From Nocardia abscessus (GTDB lineage: Bacteria; Actinomycetota; Actinomycetes; Mycobacteriales; Mycobacteriaceae): a stretch of 64,000 bases of DNA. Made by a program: the position numbers and the translations under genes. This document shows, piece after piece, positions 19,948 to 29,714 of the stretch. The stretch lies in the NCBI RefSeq assembly GCF_015477775.1, contig NZ_JADLQO010000001.1:806001-870000 (forward strand). The letters run 5' to 3'. Numbering within the stretch: the stretch's first letter is position 1; each line of letters starts with the position of its first letter. Below the pieces are notes generated by a model. That model worked only from the letters and a program-made list of their open reading frames with translations. It made no database searches and was not told the DNA's origin.

Positions 19948-20157
19948 TCAGTTGTTCTTCTTGCGCTTGGTCAGCAGGTAGATGCCGCCGATGATCAGCG
20001 CGACCACCAGCAGGCAGCAGATCGCGCCGATGATCAATCCGCCCTTGCTGCTCTTCTTCTTTTTCGCGGCCAGGTCGAGCGCGGAGTTCCAGGTGTCCGG
20101 GCTCGCCCACACGGTGTGGTCCAGCAGGCTCGCGTTCGTCAGCAGGTCAAGGTACAT
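19948..20157 (-). CDS. Small single-pass membrane protein
   Basis: A 69-residue protein. The first ~30 residues (LLDHTVWASPDTWNSALDL) are followed by a Lys-rich stretch (AAKKKKSSKGG), one transmembrane helix with two cysteines (LIIGAICCLLVVALIIGG) and a short basic tail. ATG at 20157 has AAGGGG 7 nt upstream, a good ribosome site that supports translation. By the positive-inside rule both flanks are basic, so topology is unclear. No family is recognised. It lies 100 bp downstream of lysX on the same strand and might share its message. Confidence 0.75.
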   Translation of the reverse strand: MYLDLLTNASLLDHTVWASPDTWNSALDLAAKKKKSSKGGLIIGAICCLLVVALIIGGIYLLTKRKKNN

Positions 20158-20257
20158 ATCCAAACCCCTTAAGGTGTATCGACCTCCTCCCGGGGCCGAA
20201 TCTCCAAGGGTAGCCGTCCGATCAGCTCGATGAGAAGTCTTCGGTCTGAAGGCCCCG

Positions 20258-23200
20258 TCAGCGTGGTTTCACCAAAGGGAACGGCAAGGTCTCGCGAATG
20301 CTGCGCCCCGTGATCAGCATGACGATCCGGTCCACGCCCATCCCGAGCCCGCCGGTCGGCGGCATCGCGTGCTCGAGCGCCTGCAGGAAGTCCTCGTCGA
20401 GTTCCATCGCCTCCGGGTCGCCGTTGGCCGCGAGCAGTGACTGCTCGGTGAGCCTGCGCCGCTGCTCCACCGGGTCGGTGAGTTCGCTGTAGGCCGTGCC
20501 GAGTTCGACGCCCCATGCGACCAGGTCCCAGCGCTCGGCGACGCCGGGGATCCGGCGATGCTGCCTGGTCAGCGGGGACACCGAGGTCGGGAAGTCGATG
20601 TAGAACGTCGGCTCCTCGGTGCGGGATTCGACCAGGTGCTCGTACATCTCCAGCACCACCTGGCCCGCGTCCCAGCCGTGCTGGAAAGGGACCTCGGCTT
20701 TTTCGCAGAGTTCGCGCAACTCCTCGACGCCGGTCTCGGAGGTGATCTCCGCGCCGATCGCCTCGGATACCGCGCCGTGCACCGTCCGCACCCGCCACTC
20801 GCCGGAGATGTCCACCTCCTCGAACGACCCGTTTCCGTTGGGCCGCAACGCCACCATCGCGCCGTTGGCCGCGATCGCGGCGTTCTGGATCAGCCTGCGG
20901 CAGGTGTGCATCATGCGCTCGTAGTCGCTGTGCGCCTCGTAGGCCTCGAGGATGGTGAACTCGGGGTTGTGGCTGAAGTCGACGCCCTCGTTGCGGAAGG
21001 TCCGCCCGATCTCGAAGACCTTCTCAATACCGCCCACACACAGCCGCTTCAAATACAGCTCCGGCGCGATCCGCAAATACAGGTCGAGGTCGTAGGCGTT
21101 GATGTGGGTGACGAACGGCGTGGCGTTGGCGCCACCGTGCACCTGTTGCAGGATCGGCGTCTCCACCTCCAGGTAGCCCAAGGAGTTCAGCGAGTCCCGC
21201 AGTGAGCGCACCACCGCACTCCGCTTGGCCAGCACCTCGCGGGTCTCGGGGTTGATCGCCATGTCGACGTAGCGCTGCCGCACCCTCGCCTCGGGATCGG
21301 CCAGCCCTTTCCACTTGTCCGGCAACGGATGCAGGCACTTGCCCAGCATCCGCCAGTCCGCCGCGAGCAGCGAGAGTTCCCCGCGCCTGCTGGCGCCGAT
21401 CTGCCCGCTCACCTCGATCAGATCACCCAGATCGAAGAACTCGCCGAACTCGGCGCTGCGTTCCGCGCCGACCCGGTCGCGGTCGATCACCAGCTGGATG
21501 TCATCGGTCCAGTCGCGCAGCACCGCGAAGATCACCCCGCCGTAGTCGCGGATGCGCAGCAGCCTGCCGCAGACCCGGACCGTGGTGCCGCGCGGGGAAC
21601 GCCGCGCGTCGGCGACGGTATGCGTCGGTGGATAGGCGACCGGGTAGGGATCGATGCCGGATTCGGTGAGGCGCGCCAGTTTGTCCATGCGCACGCGCAC
21701 CTGCTCGGGCCTGCGCGGCAGCTGCTGCTCGCCCTCGATCTCGGCGATGTCGGGCGGACTGCCGTCGGCGTGCAGCCCCGTCACGGTCGCGGGCACGGCG
21801 GTGTGTTCGCCGGTGTGCGTCGTGGTGTCCGGTTCCTTGCCCAACCGTGGCAGGAAGCCCTCGGCCAGCGCGCTGGCCACCGCGACGCGCGGTAACTGCC
21901 TGCGCTCCTCGAACAGGAAGAACCGGGGCGCCCAGTGCGGCTGGTATTTCACGTTCGAGCGATACAGCGCCTCGAGCTGCCACCAACGCGAGAAGAACAG
22001 CAGCACGCCGCGCCACAAACGCAGCACGGGACCGGCCCCGATCCGACCGCCCTCCTCGAACACCGAACGGAACACGGCGAAGTTCAACGACACCTTGGTG
22101 ACGCCGTACAGCTCGGAGTTCAGCGCGAGCTGCGAGATCATCAGCTCCATCACGCCGTTGGGCCCGCCGGGATCGCGGCGCATCAGCTCCAGCGAGACCC
22201 CGGTGCGGCCCCACGGGACCAGCGACAGCATGCCCAGCACCCGGCCCTGCGGGTTGACCGCCTCGACCAGCAAGCAGTCTCCGTCCAGCGGATCGCCCAA
22301 TCTGCCCAGCGCCATGGAGAACCCGCGCTCGGTCTCGGTGTCGCGCCAGCTGTCCGCGCGGGCGATGACCCGCGGGAACTCCTCGGCGGAGATATCGCGG
22401 TGCCTGCGAATGCGGACCACGACACCGTGCTTGCGCAGCCGGTTCGCGGCTTGGCGCACCGGTTTCATCTCCGGCCCCGCCAGCGAGAAGTTCCTGGTGT
22501 CCAGAATGGCTTCGTCACCGAGGCGCAGCGCGGACAGGCCCGCGCGCCGGTACGCGGTGGCACCGACTTCGCTCGCGCCCATCACCGCGGGAGCCCAGCC
22601 GAACTGATCGGCCTGCCGCAGCCAGGCATCGATCGCCTGCGGCCACGCCTCCCGAATGCCGATCGGGTCACCGCTGGCCAGGCTGACACCCAACTCCACC
22701 CGATACGTCACCGCGGCCTTGCCGCTGGGCGCGAACACCACCGCCTTGTCCCGGCGGGTGGCGAAGTAGCCGAGCGAGTCCTCCACGTCCGAGCGCTCCA
22801 GCAATCCGCGAATCGCCGACTCGTCGGTGCCCGTCATGGCGTTCGCGGCCCGCTGCGAGCGCAGCAGGATGACCACCGCGGCCAGCAGCGCGACCGCGCC
22901 GAACAGGCCGAGCAGGAAGTTGACGAACGCAGGCGGATGCCCGTCGAAGTGCTCGTTGTCCGCCAGCACCGCGGCCGTCACGCGGTAGATCGCCCAGCCC
23001 GGTCGCTGCACGCCCGGCGGCAGGCTGCCAGGGAACAATTCCACCAGTCCCCAGCCGACCAGCGCGCCGATCGCCAGACCCCCGGCCAGCACGCCGAGCG
23101 CTTTCCACCCCGCTCCGCGGCGCACCTTGGTGTAGAACTCGGGCCATGCCGCGATGAGCACACCGATCACGGCGAGGTGCACCACCATGGCCACCAGAGC

Positions 23201-23581
23201 GTGGATACTGCCCCGCTCGGCGAAGGTGGCGCCGTTCACCACCGTGTAGATCGCGAGATAGCCGATCAGCAACCACCAGGCGATCCGTTTCCGGCTGGCG
23301 ATCGCGCCCGCCGTCAGGCCGACGACCAGCGCCCACATCAGGTTCGTATCCGGCGCGTCGAAGTAATAGGTGTCGATATAGCGGCGCGGCACCTGGGTCA
23401 GGAAACGCAGACCGGGCGAAAGGCTCCAGAGGAAGCACAGCACCGCGAATACACCGAGCGCCAATCCCGCGATATGCGGCACTTCCGAAAGCCGTCCGTG
23501 ACCCCGGTGTGGAACCGGCGGAGTCGGTTTATCCGCGGGTGGTGCGGTGTCGCGATGTTGCTGGGCTTGCGTCGAGGTCAC
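20258..23581 (-). CDS. lysX: Bifunctional lysylphosphatidylglycerol synthetase / lysyl-tRNA synthetase
   Basis: A 1107-residue fusion. Residues ~35-270 form the MprF-like membrane domain with about six to seven helices; ~280-560 is the cytoplasmic aminoacyl-phosphatidylglycerol transferase domain (for example [23 protein letters not shown]). After a linker an OB fold (~640-740) and a class II lysyl-tRNA synthetase core follow, with EVETPILQ, the FRNEG motif 2 ([18 protein letters not shown]) and motif 3 ([12 protein letters not shown]). LysX charges lysine and transfers it to phosphatidylglycerol, reducing the negative charge of the membrane and giving resistance to cationic peptides. It starts with GTG at 23581, with a TACACA/CACACT promoter-like box 6-8 nt upstream, suggesting a leaderless message. 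Confidence 0.97.
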   Translation of the reverse strand: MTSTQAQQHRDTAPPADKPTPPVPHRGHGRLSEVPHIAGLALGVFAVLCFLWSLSPGLRFLTQVPRRYIDTYYFDAPDTNLMWALVVGLTAGAIASRKRIAWWLLIGYLAIYTVVNGATFAERGSIHALVAMVVHLAVIGVLIAAWPEFYTKVRRGAGWKALGVLAGGLAIGALVGWGLVELFPGSLPPGVQRPGWAIYRVTAAVLADNEHFDGHPPAFVNFLLGLFGAVALLAAVVILLRSQRAANAMTGTDESAIRGLLERSDVEDSLGYFATRRDKAVVFAPSGKAAVTYRVELGVSLASGDPIGIREAWPQAIDAWLRQADQFGWAPAVMGASEVGATAYRRAGLSALRLGDEAILDTRNFSLAGPEMKPVRQAANRLRKHGVVVRIRRHRDISAEEFPRVIARADSWRDTETERGFSMALGRLGDPLDGDCLLVEAVNPQGRVLGMLSLVPWGRTGVSLELMRRDPGGPNGVMELMISQLALNSELYGVTKVSLNFAVFRSVFEEGGRIGAGPVLRLWRGVLLFFSRWWQLEALYRSNVKYQPHWAPRFFLFEERRQLPRVAVASALAEGFLPRLGKEPDTTTHTGEHTAVPATVTGLHADGSPPDIAEIEGEQQLPRRPEQVRVRMDKLARLTESGIDPYPVAYPPTHTVADARRSPRGTTVRVCGRLLRIRDYGGVIFAVLRDWTDDIQLVIDRDRVGAERSAEFGEFFDLGDLIEVSGQIGASRRGELSLLAADWRMLGKCLHPLPDKWKGLADPEARVRQRYVDMAINPETREVLAKRSAVVRSLRDSLNSLGYLEVETPILQQVHGGANATPFVTHINAYDLDLYLRIAPELYLKRLCVGGIEKVFEIGRTFRNEGVDFSHNPEFTILEAYEAHSDYERMMHTCRRLIQNAAIAANGAMVALRPNGNGSFEEVDISGEWRVRTVHGAVSEAIGAEITSETGVEELRELCEKAEVPFQHGWDAGQVVLEMYEHLVESRTEEPTFYIDFPTSVSPLTRQHRRIPGVAERWDLVAWGVELGTAYSELTDPVEQRRRLTEQSLLAANGDPEAMELDEDFLQALEHAMPPTGGLGMGVDRIVMLITGRSIRETLPFPLVKPR

Positions 23582-23883
23582 GGAACCAGTGTGTACGTAG
23601 GTGTGTCGGATTTGCCAAGCCTGCGGTGCGCGTGTTTGTGCGGTGTTTGTCCGGCCGGGACTTCTTCGCGGCGTGTTCGTCGCCGGGTGGGAACAAAATC
23701 ATACTTTCGTGATTCCGCGCTGACCTGGGCGGAGGGACCGACCGGGTCGGCGTGAATTCGATGCGTGCGATCGGTCGGCCGGATATCCGCGCGGTGCGGA
23801 CGGGCGGCTCGAGTTGCTCGGTGATCGCTGGGGGTGTGGGGCGGTGTTCGGCGAGTCCAGAAGAGGCTGTAAGTATTTACTTC
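23582..23883. other. Divergent spacer between lysX and the S4 gene
   Basis: No gene seen. The lysX promoter is at its left end. At its right end AAGTA-TT-TACTT (23871-23882) is a perfect palindrome directly before the S4-protein ATG and could be a promoter or operator element. Confidence 0.45.
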
Positions 23884-24102
23884 ATGTCGGAACCAGTCGA
23901 AGTACCGATCGATGAGGACGTTATTCGGCTCGGCCAGTTTCTGAAGCTGGCCAACCTGATCGAATCCGGCTCGGAGGCGAAGACGGTGATCGCCGCCGGG
24001 TTGGTACGGGTGAACGACGAGGTCGAGCTGCGGCGCGGACGACAGCTGCACGTCGGTGACGTGGTCGCCCTGGCCGGGCACAAGGTCATCGTGTCCGCCT
24101 GA
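23884..24102 (+). CDS. S4-domain RNA-binding protein
   Basis: A 72-residue protein consisting almost entirely of an S4 RNA-binding domain (IRLGQFLKLANLIESGSEAK, VRVNDEVELRRGRQL, DVVALAGHKV). It resembles the YbcJ/YaaA-type small S4 proteins that bind structured RNA such as rRNA. ATG at 23884 sits immediately after the AAGTATTTACTT palindrome; no Shine-Dalgarno is visible, which suggests a leaderless start. It ends 16 bp before the stop of the convergent rraA gene. Confidence 0.88.
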   Translation: MSEPVEVPIDEDVIRLGQFLKLANLIESGSEAKTVIAAGLVRVNDEVELRRGRQLHVGDVVALAGHKVIVSA

Positions 24103-24118
24103 CCGACCCGGCGGGCGC

Positions 24119-24607
24119 TCAGTCCTCGGCGCGAACGACGATGCCGTCGTGGTCGCTGTAGAGCATGTCGCCGGGCACGAAGGTAACCCCGCCGAACTCG
24201 ACCGGCACGTCGCGCTCGCCGCTACCGGTCTGTGTGCTCTTGCGCGGGTTGGTGCCCAGTGCCTTGATGCCGATGTCCAGGGTGCGCAGGATGGCGGAGT
24301 CGCGGACCGCGCCGTTGACGATCACACCCGCCCAGCCGTTCTCGACGCCGCGCCCGGCGATGATGTCACCGACCAGCGCGGTGTGCACGCTCGCACCACC
24401 GTCCACCACCAGCACCTTGCCCTCGCCCGGTTCGCCGAGCGTCTGCTTCACCAGCAGATTGTCCTGGAAGCAGCGGATGGTGGTGATGCGTCCGGAGAAT
24501 GCCGCACGCCCGCCGAACTGGATGAACTGCGTATCGCAGCTCCGGATCTCCGGGCCGATCTCGTCGGCCAGGTCGGCGGTGGCGATTACATTCTGCGATT
24601 CGGTCAC
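24119..24607 (-). CDS. rraA: RraA-like regulator / aldolase family protein
   Basis: A 162-residue protein of the RraA family, full length. Conserved segments are TADLADEIG near the start, the glycine-rich [18 protein letters not shown], and [24 protein letters not shown]. In Escherichia coli RraA binds and inhibits RNase E. The same fold also includes 4-hydroxy-4-methyl-2-oxoglutarate aldolases, so RNase control is assumed rather than proven. Start is GTG at 24607, which lies directly against a dispersed hairpin repeat (24608-24678) that may provide its promoter or leader. Confidence 0.88.
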   Translation of the reverse strand: MTESQNVIATADLADEIGPEIRSCDTQFIQFGGRAAFSGRITTIRCFQDNLLVKQTLGEPGEGKVLVVDGGASVHTALVGDIIAGRGVENGWAGVIVNGAVRDSAILRTLDIGIKALGTNPRKSTQTGSGERDVPVEFGGVTFVPGDMLYSDHDGIVVRAED

Positions 24608-24678
24608 TGGGCTATTTTGCAGCGCCTGCGGCGCTGCGTGTTCGCGGCCCCCTTGTGGCTCGCGTCCGGCGGATGCTC
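24608..24678 (-). repeat. Dispersed hairpin repeat, copy A (upstream of rraA)
   Basis: Read on the minus strand this is a copy of the element also found at 30061-30172 and 43601-43710: GAGCAT, CGCGAGCCACAA, a G-run, CCGCGAACAC, then the hairpin GCAGCGCC-GCA-GGCGCTGC (24619-24637), then an AT-rich end. It runs straight into the rraA start codon in the same orientation as the other two copies relative to their genes. Confidence 0.8.
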
Positions 24679-24768
24679 GGTGACTATCGGGCCGGTGCTG
24701 TTCGGTGGGCGTCGGTCAGCTGCACGCGTGGGTTGCTCGACGCGTGTACGTCTGCGGTATCGGCGGCG

Positions 24769-25134
24769 CTATCGGTGGCCGTAGCGCAGTTCGTAGAGGT
24801 CGCGGTCGTGGTCGGTGATCTTGCCGTGGTCGACCAGTTCGGGGTTCAGGCCGTGCTGGACCAAGCGGAAGCGGCGCCAGACGTAGCTGAGAGCCACCGT
24901 GAAGACCACCATCGGAATGATCATCATCACGATCAAGCCGATCTTCAGCGGCATCGGCCCGGGGAACAGCAGCACCAGCGCGAAGAACGGGATGATCGGC
25001 CCGAGAAAACGGACGAGATAGCGCTCCATGGCCCCGTGTCCGACGAGGTCGTGGATTACCCACTCGTGTAGCTCCTCGGGGAGCTCGCGGCCCAGATCAT
25101 AGGTGATCCGTTGCCGAAACGTGGGTTTTTTCAT
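24769..25134 (-). CDS. DUF5313 family membrane protein (copy 1)
   Basis: A 121-residue protein of the actinobacterial DUF5313 family. An N-terminal amphipathic stretch (RQRITYDLGRELPEELHEWV) precedes two hydrophobic helices (FLGPIIPFFALVLLFPG and KIGLIVMMIIPMVVFTVAL), then a charged tail with RFRLVQHGLNPELVDHG. Function is unknown. It is a paralogue of the next gene and both read the same way, so they arose by tandem duplication. No ribosome site is strong; a leaderless start at ATG 25134 is possible. Confidence 0.8.
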   Translation of the reverse strand: MKKPTFRQRITYDLGRELPEELHEWVIHDLVGHGAMERYLVRFLGPIIPFFALVLLFPGPMPLKIGLIVMMIIPMVVFTVALSYVWRRFRLVQHGLNPELVDHGKITDHDRDLYELRYGHR

Positions 25135-25182
25135 GCTTCCAGGCTATGCCCGTGATATACGCCACGCCAGACTCTCGCGGGC

Positions 25183-25557
25183 TCAACCGCGCCCGTGCCT
25201 GCGCTCGTAGTCGAGGCGTTCGCGCTCGTCCCTGCGGCGGGCGTCGGCGTCCGCGAGCGCGGGATCGAGACCGTGCTTGATCAGCCGATGCCGCCGGTAG
25301 ACGTACAGCAGCGCCACCGTGAAATAGATCAGCGGGATGTACAGCAGCGCCATCATCGCCAACCCCATCCACAACGGGCCGGGCAGCAAAAGAAACAGCG
25401 CGAGCACCGGAAGCACGGGCACCAGGAAACGCAGCAGATAACGCCGCGTAGCGCCCGGCCCGATCAAATCCTCCCGCACCCAATCGGACATCGATTCCGG
25501 CAGTGTGCGGCCGAAGACATAGCCGATCCGCTGTCCGAACGAGGGTTCAGCACTCAC
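25183..25557 (-). CDS. DUF5313 family membrane protein (copy 2)
   Basis: A 124-residue paralogue of the neighbouring DUF5313 protein, sharing the pattern GRTLPESMSDWV, two central transmembrane helices (LPVLALFLLLPG and GLAMMALLYIPLIYFTVALLY) and a basic, charged C-terminus with RRHRLIKHGLDPALAD. It begins with GTG at 25557. The 48-bp gap to copy 1 suggests they are expressed together. Function is unknown. Confidence 0.8.
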   Translation of the reverse strand: MSAEPSFGQRIGYVFGRTLPESMSDWVREDLIGPGATRRYLLRFLVPVLPVLALFLLLPGPLWMGLAMMALLYIPLIYFTVALLYVYRRHRLIKHGLDPALADADARRRDERERLDYERRHGRG

Positions 25558-25600
25558 CGTTCCAGCATCCCGACCCCGCCGTCACCGGCGCAACCGGCCC

Positions 25601-26053
25601 CTACCGAGCGGCGTGGAATGCGGCTATCTGGGTGACCAGGTTGTGCGTGGTGTGCTGCACGGCGATCTTGACGAACGGTTCGATGGTCTTGCCGAGCGCC
25701 CGTCCGGCGAAGCCGCCGGGCACCCGGTAGTCCACGATCGCGTCGACGGTGCACAACCGGTCGCCCTTGTCGTGGAACAGGAACGTCGACTCGATCTCGA
25801 AACCCTTGATCGACTTGACGCCGATCGCGTAGTTCTCCTCCCAGCGCACCACCTCGATCCGCGACTTCAGCGAGGCGGGTCCCAGCTTCATGTGCCCGTC
25901 GAAAGTGGCGCCGACCCCTTCGGTCTGCTCGCCGACCGGGGTGAAGGACTCGATGCCGTGCAGGAAGCGCGGCAGGTTCTGATAGTCGTTCACGAAGGCG
26001 AACGCGGACTCCGCCGAGGCCACGCAATCCTCGACGATCTTCACAACGGTCAT
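25601..26053 (-). CDS. SRPBCC family protein (polyketide cyclase/START-like)
   Basis: A 150-residue single-domain protein of the SRPBCC fold, which forms a deep hydrophobic pocket for small ligands or lipids. Features include VEDCVASAESAFAFVNDYQNLPRFLHGIESF near the start, and the repeating beta pattern ending with a long C-terminal helix (GRALGKTIEPFVKIAVQHTTHNL). It has no transmembrane segment and should be cytoplasmic. ATG at 26053 lies 6 nt after TAGGGT, which suggests a leaderless transcript. The ligand is unknown. Confidence 0.85.
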   Translation of the reverse strand: MTVVKIVEDCVASAESAFAFVNDYQNLPRFLHGIESFTPVGEQTEGVGATFDGHMKLGPASLKSRIEVVRWEENYAIGVKSIKGFEIESTFLFHDKGDRLCTVDAIVDYRVPGGFAGRALGKTIEPFVKIAVQHTTHNLVTQIAAFHAAR

Positions 26054-26086
26054 GCGGAAACCCTAACCGGGGCACGGCCGCATGCC

Positions 26087-27049
26087 TCAAGCGGTGACGG
26101 CCAGGGTCGCGGCGAGCCCGAAGGCGAGCGCCATCACGATCACCTCGGCGATCGCGCGACGCAGCGAGTCCTTCGCGTCCATCCGGTGGTCGGCCGCCCG
26201 CGGCACCCAGCTGCGGCGCCACCACCAGCCGAGTGCGAGCAACACGAGCAACACCACGGTTTTGGCCAGCAGGATCCGGCCGTATCCGGTGCTGACGAAC
26301 GGGGCGATCCCGCCGACCCGGATCAGCCCGTTGAGCAGTCCCGTGACCGCTACGACCGCGACCAGAGGCAGCGCCACCGCCGAATACTTCGGCAGCACGA
26401 CCGCCCACTCACCCCGGGTCCGCACGACCAGCGCCAGCGCGATCAGCAGTCCGAACCACGCGCCGGCCGCCAGCGCGTGCACCGCGGCGAGTACGGAACC
26501 GAATGCCTGCTGCGACATGTGCCCGGTGATCGGACGCAATGCCAGCGCGACCGCCGCGAACACCAGCACCAGGTCGGCGGAGGCGGACTCGGGCCTGCGG
26601 AAGGCCAGCGCGGATCCGCAGGCCACCGTCGCGACGCCGACCAGGATCGCGATCCCGACCTGCCCGCCGCTGACGTCCACCAGGTAGGTGCCGAATTCCG
26701 CGGCGCCGAGCTCGGTCACGGGCACACCGACCACCTCGGCCGCCTCGAAGACCAGCACGGCGAACTCGGCGGCCGCCCAGACCCCGGCGAGCGCCGCCAG
26801 CAGCCGCCACGGTGTTCGCAGGCGCGGGGAGACCCAGGGCAGCGCGGCCAATCCCAGCGCCGTCGCTCCGACGCCGTCGGCCGCCACCCGGACCACAGCC
26901 TCCCCGGGCAGCGGCCCCGGCAGGATCAGCGCCCAGGCGAGCACTACGCCGAGCAGCCCGGCCGGGACGGCGAGCAGCAGCGCCGGCCAGGGCGTTCGGC
27001 CGGGGGCGGGCCGGGTACCGCTCCGTCCGCCGATCCGCATCTCCTTCAC
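26087..27049 (-). CDS. CopD family copper-transport membrane protein
   Basis: A 320-residue polytopic protein with about eight hydrophobic helices, ending in the CopD domain. The conserved segment VHALAAGAWFGLLIALAL carries the His of the CopD signature, and RVGGIAPFVSTGYGRILLAKTVVLLVLLALGWW is typical of the family. It should move copper through the membrane together with the CopC protein encoded upstream. GTG at 27049 overlaps the copC stop as GTGA; ATG at 27040 is an alternative start three codons later. Confidence 0.85.
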   Translation of the reverse strand: MKEMRIGGRSGTRPAPGRTPWPALLLAVPAGLLGVVLAWALILPGPLPGEAVVRVAADGVGATALGLAALPWVSPRLRTPWRLLAALAGVWAAAEFAVLVFEAAEVVGVPVTELGAAEFGTYLVDVSGGQVGIAILVGVATVACGSALAFRRPESASADLVLVFAAVALALRPITGHMSQQAFGSVLAAVHALAAGAWFGLLIALALVVRTRGEWAVVLPKYSAVALPLVAVVAVTGLLNGLIRVGGIAPFVSTGYGRILLAKTVVLLVLLALGWWWRRSWVPRAADHRMDAKDSLRRAIAEVIVMALAFGLAATLAVTA

Positions 27050-27585
27050 CGCCGCGGGTTGCGGCTCCTGCCGCCGAACAAGGCGAACGCGAGCCCACCG
27101 CCGAACAGCACGACCGCGCCGACGATGAACACCCACAGCGGAATGCCGTCCGAGCCGTCGGAGCTGTCGCCGGATTTCGCATTTGGTTTCGGTCCCGGCG
27201 TGCCGTTACCCGGCTTGCCGAGCGTGAAGTGCCGTTTGCCGCTGACGGGGTGACCGTCGGCCGAGGTCACCCGGTAGGCGATGGTGTACTCGCCGACCGG
27301 GCCCAGCTCGCCCACGGCGACGCTGACCGTCTTGCCCTCGACCACCGGGTCGCCCTTGGACCACAGATTGCCGTCGGGTCCCACGACGGTGAGCGACGGG
27401 AAGCTGGGCTGGAGTTCCTCGTTGAACGTGACGCTGGCGCGCTCCGGACCGGCGTCGACGGTCGCGTTGTCGTCCGGAACACTTCCGGTGGCCGCGGAGT
27501 GCGCGGCGGCGATGCCCGTCGCGGCGATGCCGAATCCGAGCAGGAACAGGCCCGCCACGAGGGCGGCCAGGAGGCGGCGGGTCAT
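27046..27585 (-). CDS. CopC domain copper-binding protein, membrane anchored
   Basis: A 179-residue exported protein. The signal peptide (LLAALVAGLFLLGFGIAATG) ends before HSAATGSVPDDNATV, so the mature protein begins with His1, the copper ligand of CopC proteins. The second ligand region TSADGHPVSGKRHF is present. After a Gly/Ser/Asp linker a C-terminal helix (PLWVFIVGAVVLFGGGLAFALFGG) anchors it to the membrane. It overlaps both neighbours by 4 nt (ATGA with ycnI, GTGA with copD), so all three are one translationally coupled operon for extracytoplasmic copper handling. Confidence 0.88.
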   Translation of the reverse strand: MTRRLLAALVAGLFLLGFGIAATGIAAAHSAATGSVPDDNATVDAGPERASVTFNEELQPSFPSLTVVGPDGNLWSKGDPVVEGKTVSVAVGELGPVGEYTIAYRVTSADGHPVSGKRHFTLGKPGNGTPGPKPNAKSGDSSDGSDGIPLWVFIVGAVVLFGGGLAFALFGGRSRNPRR

Positions 27586-28244
27586 GCGCGCCGCCCGCGG
27601 ATCACGTTGCCGAGGCCGAGCGCGACACCGAGCAGTCCGAGCGCGAGGCCGATCCCGCCGAGCCAGCGGGCTGTCTCGTCGTCGTGGTCGTCGTGGTCGT
27701 CGTCCGCGGCTTCGCTGCTCACTTTGTGCCCGTCGTCCGCGTCGTCCTTGCTTGCGGACAGGGTCAGCGACGGGGCCGGATGTTCGGGTTCGTCGCCGTC
27801 CTTTCCGATCGGCTGGTCCCAGCTGACCACCTTGCCGTCGGAATAGGTCTGCTTGGCGGGGAAGCTGACCGAATCCAGTGCGGGCAGCGGGCCGACGGAC
27901 ACCGCGAAGCGCTGGAACTGGCCGGGCGCGATGCCCGGCGCACCCGGATCGGCGGTCCAGGTGATCGCGGTGACCTCCTTCTTGTCATTGCGTTCCACCT
28001 TGGCCGACCAGCCGGGAATCGGTTCGGTCCGAGCGGATTTCAGATTGGGCAGGGTGACGGTGAGCGCCGTGGTGCTCGCGGTGTCCGATTCGGTGGGCAC
28101 CCGGAAGGTGGCGACGGCGTAGCCGCCTTGCGCGGCGCCGGGGGCGTCCACCGTGACGTGTGCCGCCGCGGTGCCGCCCGCGAGCAGAACGAGTGCTGTG
28201 GTGGAGACCGTTGTTCCGACGGCGCGCGAAATCGAGCTGTGCAT
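27582..28244 (-). CDS. YcnI/DUF1775 family copper-associated membrane-anchored protein
   Basis: A 220-residue protein with signal peptide (VSTTALVLLAGGTAAA), mature N-terminus HVTVDAPGAAQGG with the copper-binding His1, a DUF1775 beta domain (FRVPTESDTASTTALTV, WSAKVER, ITWTADPG), and a C-terminal transmembrane helix. Before the helix is an unusual acidic His-rich tract, DDDHDDHDDE, likely a second metal site. ATG at 28244 has AGGAG 7 nt upstream, so this is the first gene of the ycnI-copC-copD operon. YcnI of Bacillus subtilis binds Cu(II). Confidence 0.87.
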   Translation of the reverse strand: MHSSISRAVGTTVSTTALVLLAGGTAAAHVTVDAPGAAQGGYAVATFRVPTESDTASTTALTVTLPNLKSARTEPIPGWSAKVERNDKKEVTAITWTADPGAPGIAPGQFQRFAVSVGPLPALDSVSFPAKQTYSDGKVVSWDQPIGKDGDEPEHPAPSLTLSASKDDADDGHKVSSEAADDDHDDHDDETARWLGGIGLALGLLGVALGLGNVIRGRRA

Positions 28245-28282
28245 GCTGATGCTCCTGTGCGAGAGGAAAGAGTGTCGGGGGA

Positions 28283-28825
28283 TCAGGCCGACAGCGGCGG
28301 CGCGCGCGGACCGAGCGCACCCAGCGGAGCACAGCGACAGGGCAGAAAACCGGGATCCGGCCAAGTCGGCCCTGCGGGGATGCGCGCCTGCCGCGGCGGG
28401 GCGAGTATCGCGCGCAGCGCACCGGAGACGGCGGCGTAGAGCCGCTCGGCGAGCACGATCAGCGCGGCGCAGCCGGCCGTCGCCACGATGTGTGCGAGCA
28501 GCATCCAGGCGGTCGGCAGCGGGGAAATCGTTGCGACAGGGCCGGTTCCGGAGTGGTCGTGGTCGTGGTCGAGGAGGATCGACAACGCGGCGTGGCTGAG
28601 TAGCTGACCGGCGCCGAGCAGCCCGGCCGCGGCGGACGGGCGCAGGCACGCTCGCGGAGTCCCCGCGGCCGCGCCCACCCCCGCGGCGATCGACAACACC
28701 AATGTCAGTTCGGTCGAACCCGGCACACCTCCACCGGCCGACCCGTGCGCCGCGACGGCAAGCACGCCGACGAGCACGCCGACCAGGCCACCACGCAGGT
28801 GGCCGGTGATCGGGTGCGGGGACAT
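28283..28825 (-). CDS. Membrane protein with DHDHDH motif in copper cluster
   Basis: A 180-residue protein with about four to five hydrophobic helices and a short His/Asp tract (LLDHDHDHSGTGP, around residue 88) between helices. The C-terminal tail is Pro-rich with CRC. No family is recognised with confidence. It lies 38 bp upstream of the ycnI-copC-copD operon on the same strand and probably belongs to it. The metal-ligand-like tract fits a role in copper handling, which is an inference from context. Confidence 0.7.
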   Translation of the reverse strand: MSPHPITGHLRGGLVGVLVGVLAVAAHGSAGGGVPGSTELTLVLSIAAGVGAAAGTPRACLRPSAAAGLLGAGQLLSHAALSILLDHDHDHSGTGPVATISPLPTAWMLLAHIVATAGCAALIVLAERLYAAVSGALRAILAPPRQARIPAGPTWPDPGFLPCRCAPLGALGPRAPPLSA

Positions 28826-28839
28826 GGGGACGAGGAAGG

Positions 28840-29484
28840 TCAGCGCACGCCGAGCCGGGCCAGGATGTCGGACTCGATCCCGGACAACTCGTGGGAGATC
28901 GACGCGTGCACCGAACGGCGGCGGTTGGCGGGCATCTGGTCGGAGGTGTGCACGGCGGCGGTCAGGCTGCCGAGACGGTCCTTGGTGGCGGTGACGAACT
29001 TCTGCGTCTCGCCTTTGTCCTTGCCGTTCTGCGTGCCGATCTTGGCCAGCGCCGCTTCGGCATTCGTGATGCGCGCCTGCAGCTTGGCGCCGTGCCCGGT
29101 GAAGTCACCGAGCTGGTCGATGCCCACGCCGAGTTGCTGGGCACGGCGTGTGTCGAGCTGCCCGCGCAGGAACGTCGCGCCGCGATAGGCGAGCGGGGCG
29201 AGCACCGGAATGAGCACGCGGGCCACGCCGAGGTACTTCTTCACCTGACCGGCGCTGAACGGATCGCGTTCGGCCTTGGCCGCCGCCTTCAGCGCGGCTT
29301 TCTCCTCCGCCTGGAACGCCGCGATCTGCGCTTTGGCGACCTTGCGCTGCGTGCGGGCCTCGGCGCGGCGCGCCTTGCGGTCGTTCTTCGCGGCGAGCTT
29401 GGCCTCGATCACGGCCTTGTGCTTGAGGGCTTTCGCCTCGGCCCTGCGGCTCGGTCGCCGTTTGCGCTTCGTGAACAACCCCAT
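28840..29484 (-). CDS. DUF6474 family protein
   Basis: A 214-residue cytoplasmic protein. The N-terminal ~75 residues are extremely Lys/Arg/Ala-rich and likely a coiled coil (KRRPSRRAEAKALKHKAVIE), followed by a moderately hydrophobic stretch (VARVLIPVLAPLAYRGATF) and a helical C-terminal half. DUF6474 occurs in mycolic-acid actinobacteria and has no known role. ATG at 29484 is preceded by GGAGGG with 6-nt spacing; upstream in-frame starts lack such a site. It ends 14 bp before the His-rich membrane protein. Confidence 0.82.
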   Translation of the reverse strand: MGLFTKRKRRPSRRAEAKALKHKAVIEAKLAAKNDRKARRAEARTQRKVAKAQIAAFQAEEKAALKAAAKAERDPFSAGQVKKYLGVARVLIPVLAPLAYRGATFLRGQLDTRRAQQLGVGIDQLGDFTGHGAKLQARITNAEAALAKIGTQNGKDKGETQKFVTATKDRLGSLTAAVHTSDQMPANRRRSVHASISHELSGIESDILARLGVR

Positions 29485-29714
29485 CGAAGGCCCTCCGTCA
29501 TGCTGGTTCGCCATGGCAGTACGACGCCGGGGAAGCCCGTCCGCCCATGTCACACGCTTTGCCGTCACCCTATCGGGTCCATGGTGACAGCTGCGAGGGT
29601 AGTGCGGCCCACGCGCGCCGCACCTGGCAATCCCCGGTCTCGCTCCGAGCGAGTCAGCCTGCGGCAGGTTGTCGGCGTTCGACGAGCAGCCGCCCGATCC
29701 CCGTGCACTTCGTC

